DNA of 6,437 nt from CAZFIO01 sp964519585 (GTDB lineage Bacteria; Bacillota; Clostridia; Tissierellales; Tissierellaceae): assembly GCA_964519585.1 (NCBI GenBank), contig CAZFIO010000112.1, positions 1 through 6,437 on the forward strand, given 5' to 3'. The position numbers and the translations under genes were made by a program. The stretch's first letter is position 1. Each line of letters starts with the position of its first letter. The notes under the pieces are model-generated. The model was not told where the DNA came from and did not search any database. It saw only the letters and a program-made list of their open reading frames with translations. Shown here piece by piece: positions 6,159 to 6,437 of this stretch.

Positions 6159-6183
6159 ATATTTATATTTTAAATTTTCTATC

Positions 6184-6437
6184 TTAGTTTTTACTAGTCT
6201 TTTGAAGGATATTTAATACTAAATTCATTACTATACCCACTAGGGCTGCGAAACTTAAACCTGATATTGATACTGTTTCATTTAGTCTTATACCTATATT
6301 AATATTTAGTTGGCTACTTAGATAATCACTACCTAGACCAATTATCAAAATTGTTGCCATAATTAAAGTATTTTTAGGTTAAATTCTACTTTTTCATTCT
6401 TTATTGTTTGTACACCTATTAAGGCTATCATGCTAAA
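6184..6437 (-). pseudogene. uraA: Uracil permease (NCS2, UraA/PyrP-like), C-terminal end with apparent frameshift
   Basis: C-terminal end of a membrane nucleobase:cation symporter, entering from the right edge. Frame 1 from 6437 reads FSMIALIGVQTIKNEKVEFNLK and stops at TAA (6365-6363). Frame 2 resumes with NTLIMATILIIGLG and ends SISGLSFAALVGIVMNLVLN plus a short polar tail at TAA (6186-6184). The SGLSFAALVGIVMNLVLN block matches the conserved last helix of UraA-type permeases. Adding one A to the five-A run at 6375-6371 joins the frames cleanly as FNLKNTLIMATILI, so a single-base deletion is the simplest reading. It could be a sequencing or assembly slip in a homopolymer, or a true inactivating mutation; the gene would otherwise look intact here. 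Most of the gene is outside the window, and a xanthine permease of the same family is possible. Confidence 0.75.

Noticed and set aside
6004..6216. Plus-strand 70-codon open frame
   Set aside because: It runs through the palindromic element, the permease terminator and the antisense of the permease end, with no plausible protein features.

Overview
The window looks like chromosomal DNA from a low-GC anaerobic Firmicute, most likely Clostridia or Tissierellia. The grounds are AT-rich coding sequence, strong AGGAGG-type ribosome binding sites, a T-box leader in front of an aminoacyl-tRNA synthetase gene, and a type 2 (eukaryote-like) isoleucyl-tRNA synthetase. The genus cannot be fixed from sequence alone. 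Every credible gene is on the minus strand, so the text below follows transcription from right to left.

Right edge (6437 to 6184): the C-terminal end of an NCS2-family uracil permease (UraA/PyrP-like). It carries an apparent single-base frameshift in an A run and is followed by a perfect-stem terminator (6128-6158). Next comes a palindromic REP/MITE-like element (6041-6106), then a sigma-A-type promoter (5982-6010) whose -35 box sits in a second small inverted repeat. That promoter drives a two-gene operon: a BaiN/RdsA (YhiN/HI0933) flavoprotein (5951-4698), overlapping by 14 nt a Rossmann-fold, homoserine-dehydrogenase-like oxidoreductase with a C-terminal SAF domain (4711-3413, COG4091 type).

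Middle (3423 to 3171): a non-coding stretch with three unusual parts. These are a degenerate 11-bp tandem repeat whose last unit includes the SAF gene's stop codon, a GC-rich core with competing inverted repeats, and a 7-bp AAAG-phased tandem repeat. Together they look like a composite dispersed element.

Left half (3170 to 1): a near-consensus promoter, a complete T-box leader with an AUC (Ile) specifier and a classical antiterminator/terminator switch, then ileS from a TTG start. ileS is open over 952 codons and runs off the left edge. Its class I signature reads G-I-H-H instead of H-I-G-H, the altered motif linked to mupirocin hyper-resistance in some IleRS2 enzymes. The T-box should couple ileS expression to the pool of uncharged tRNA-Ile. 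The flavoprotein/SAF pair has its own promoter and no evident functional link to ileS. No phage, CRISPR, transposase, rRNA or tRNA gene is visible.
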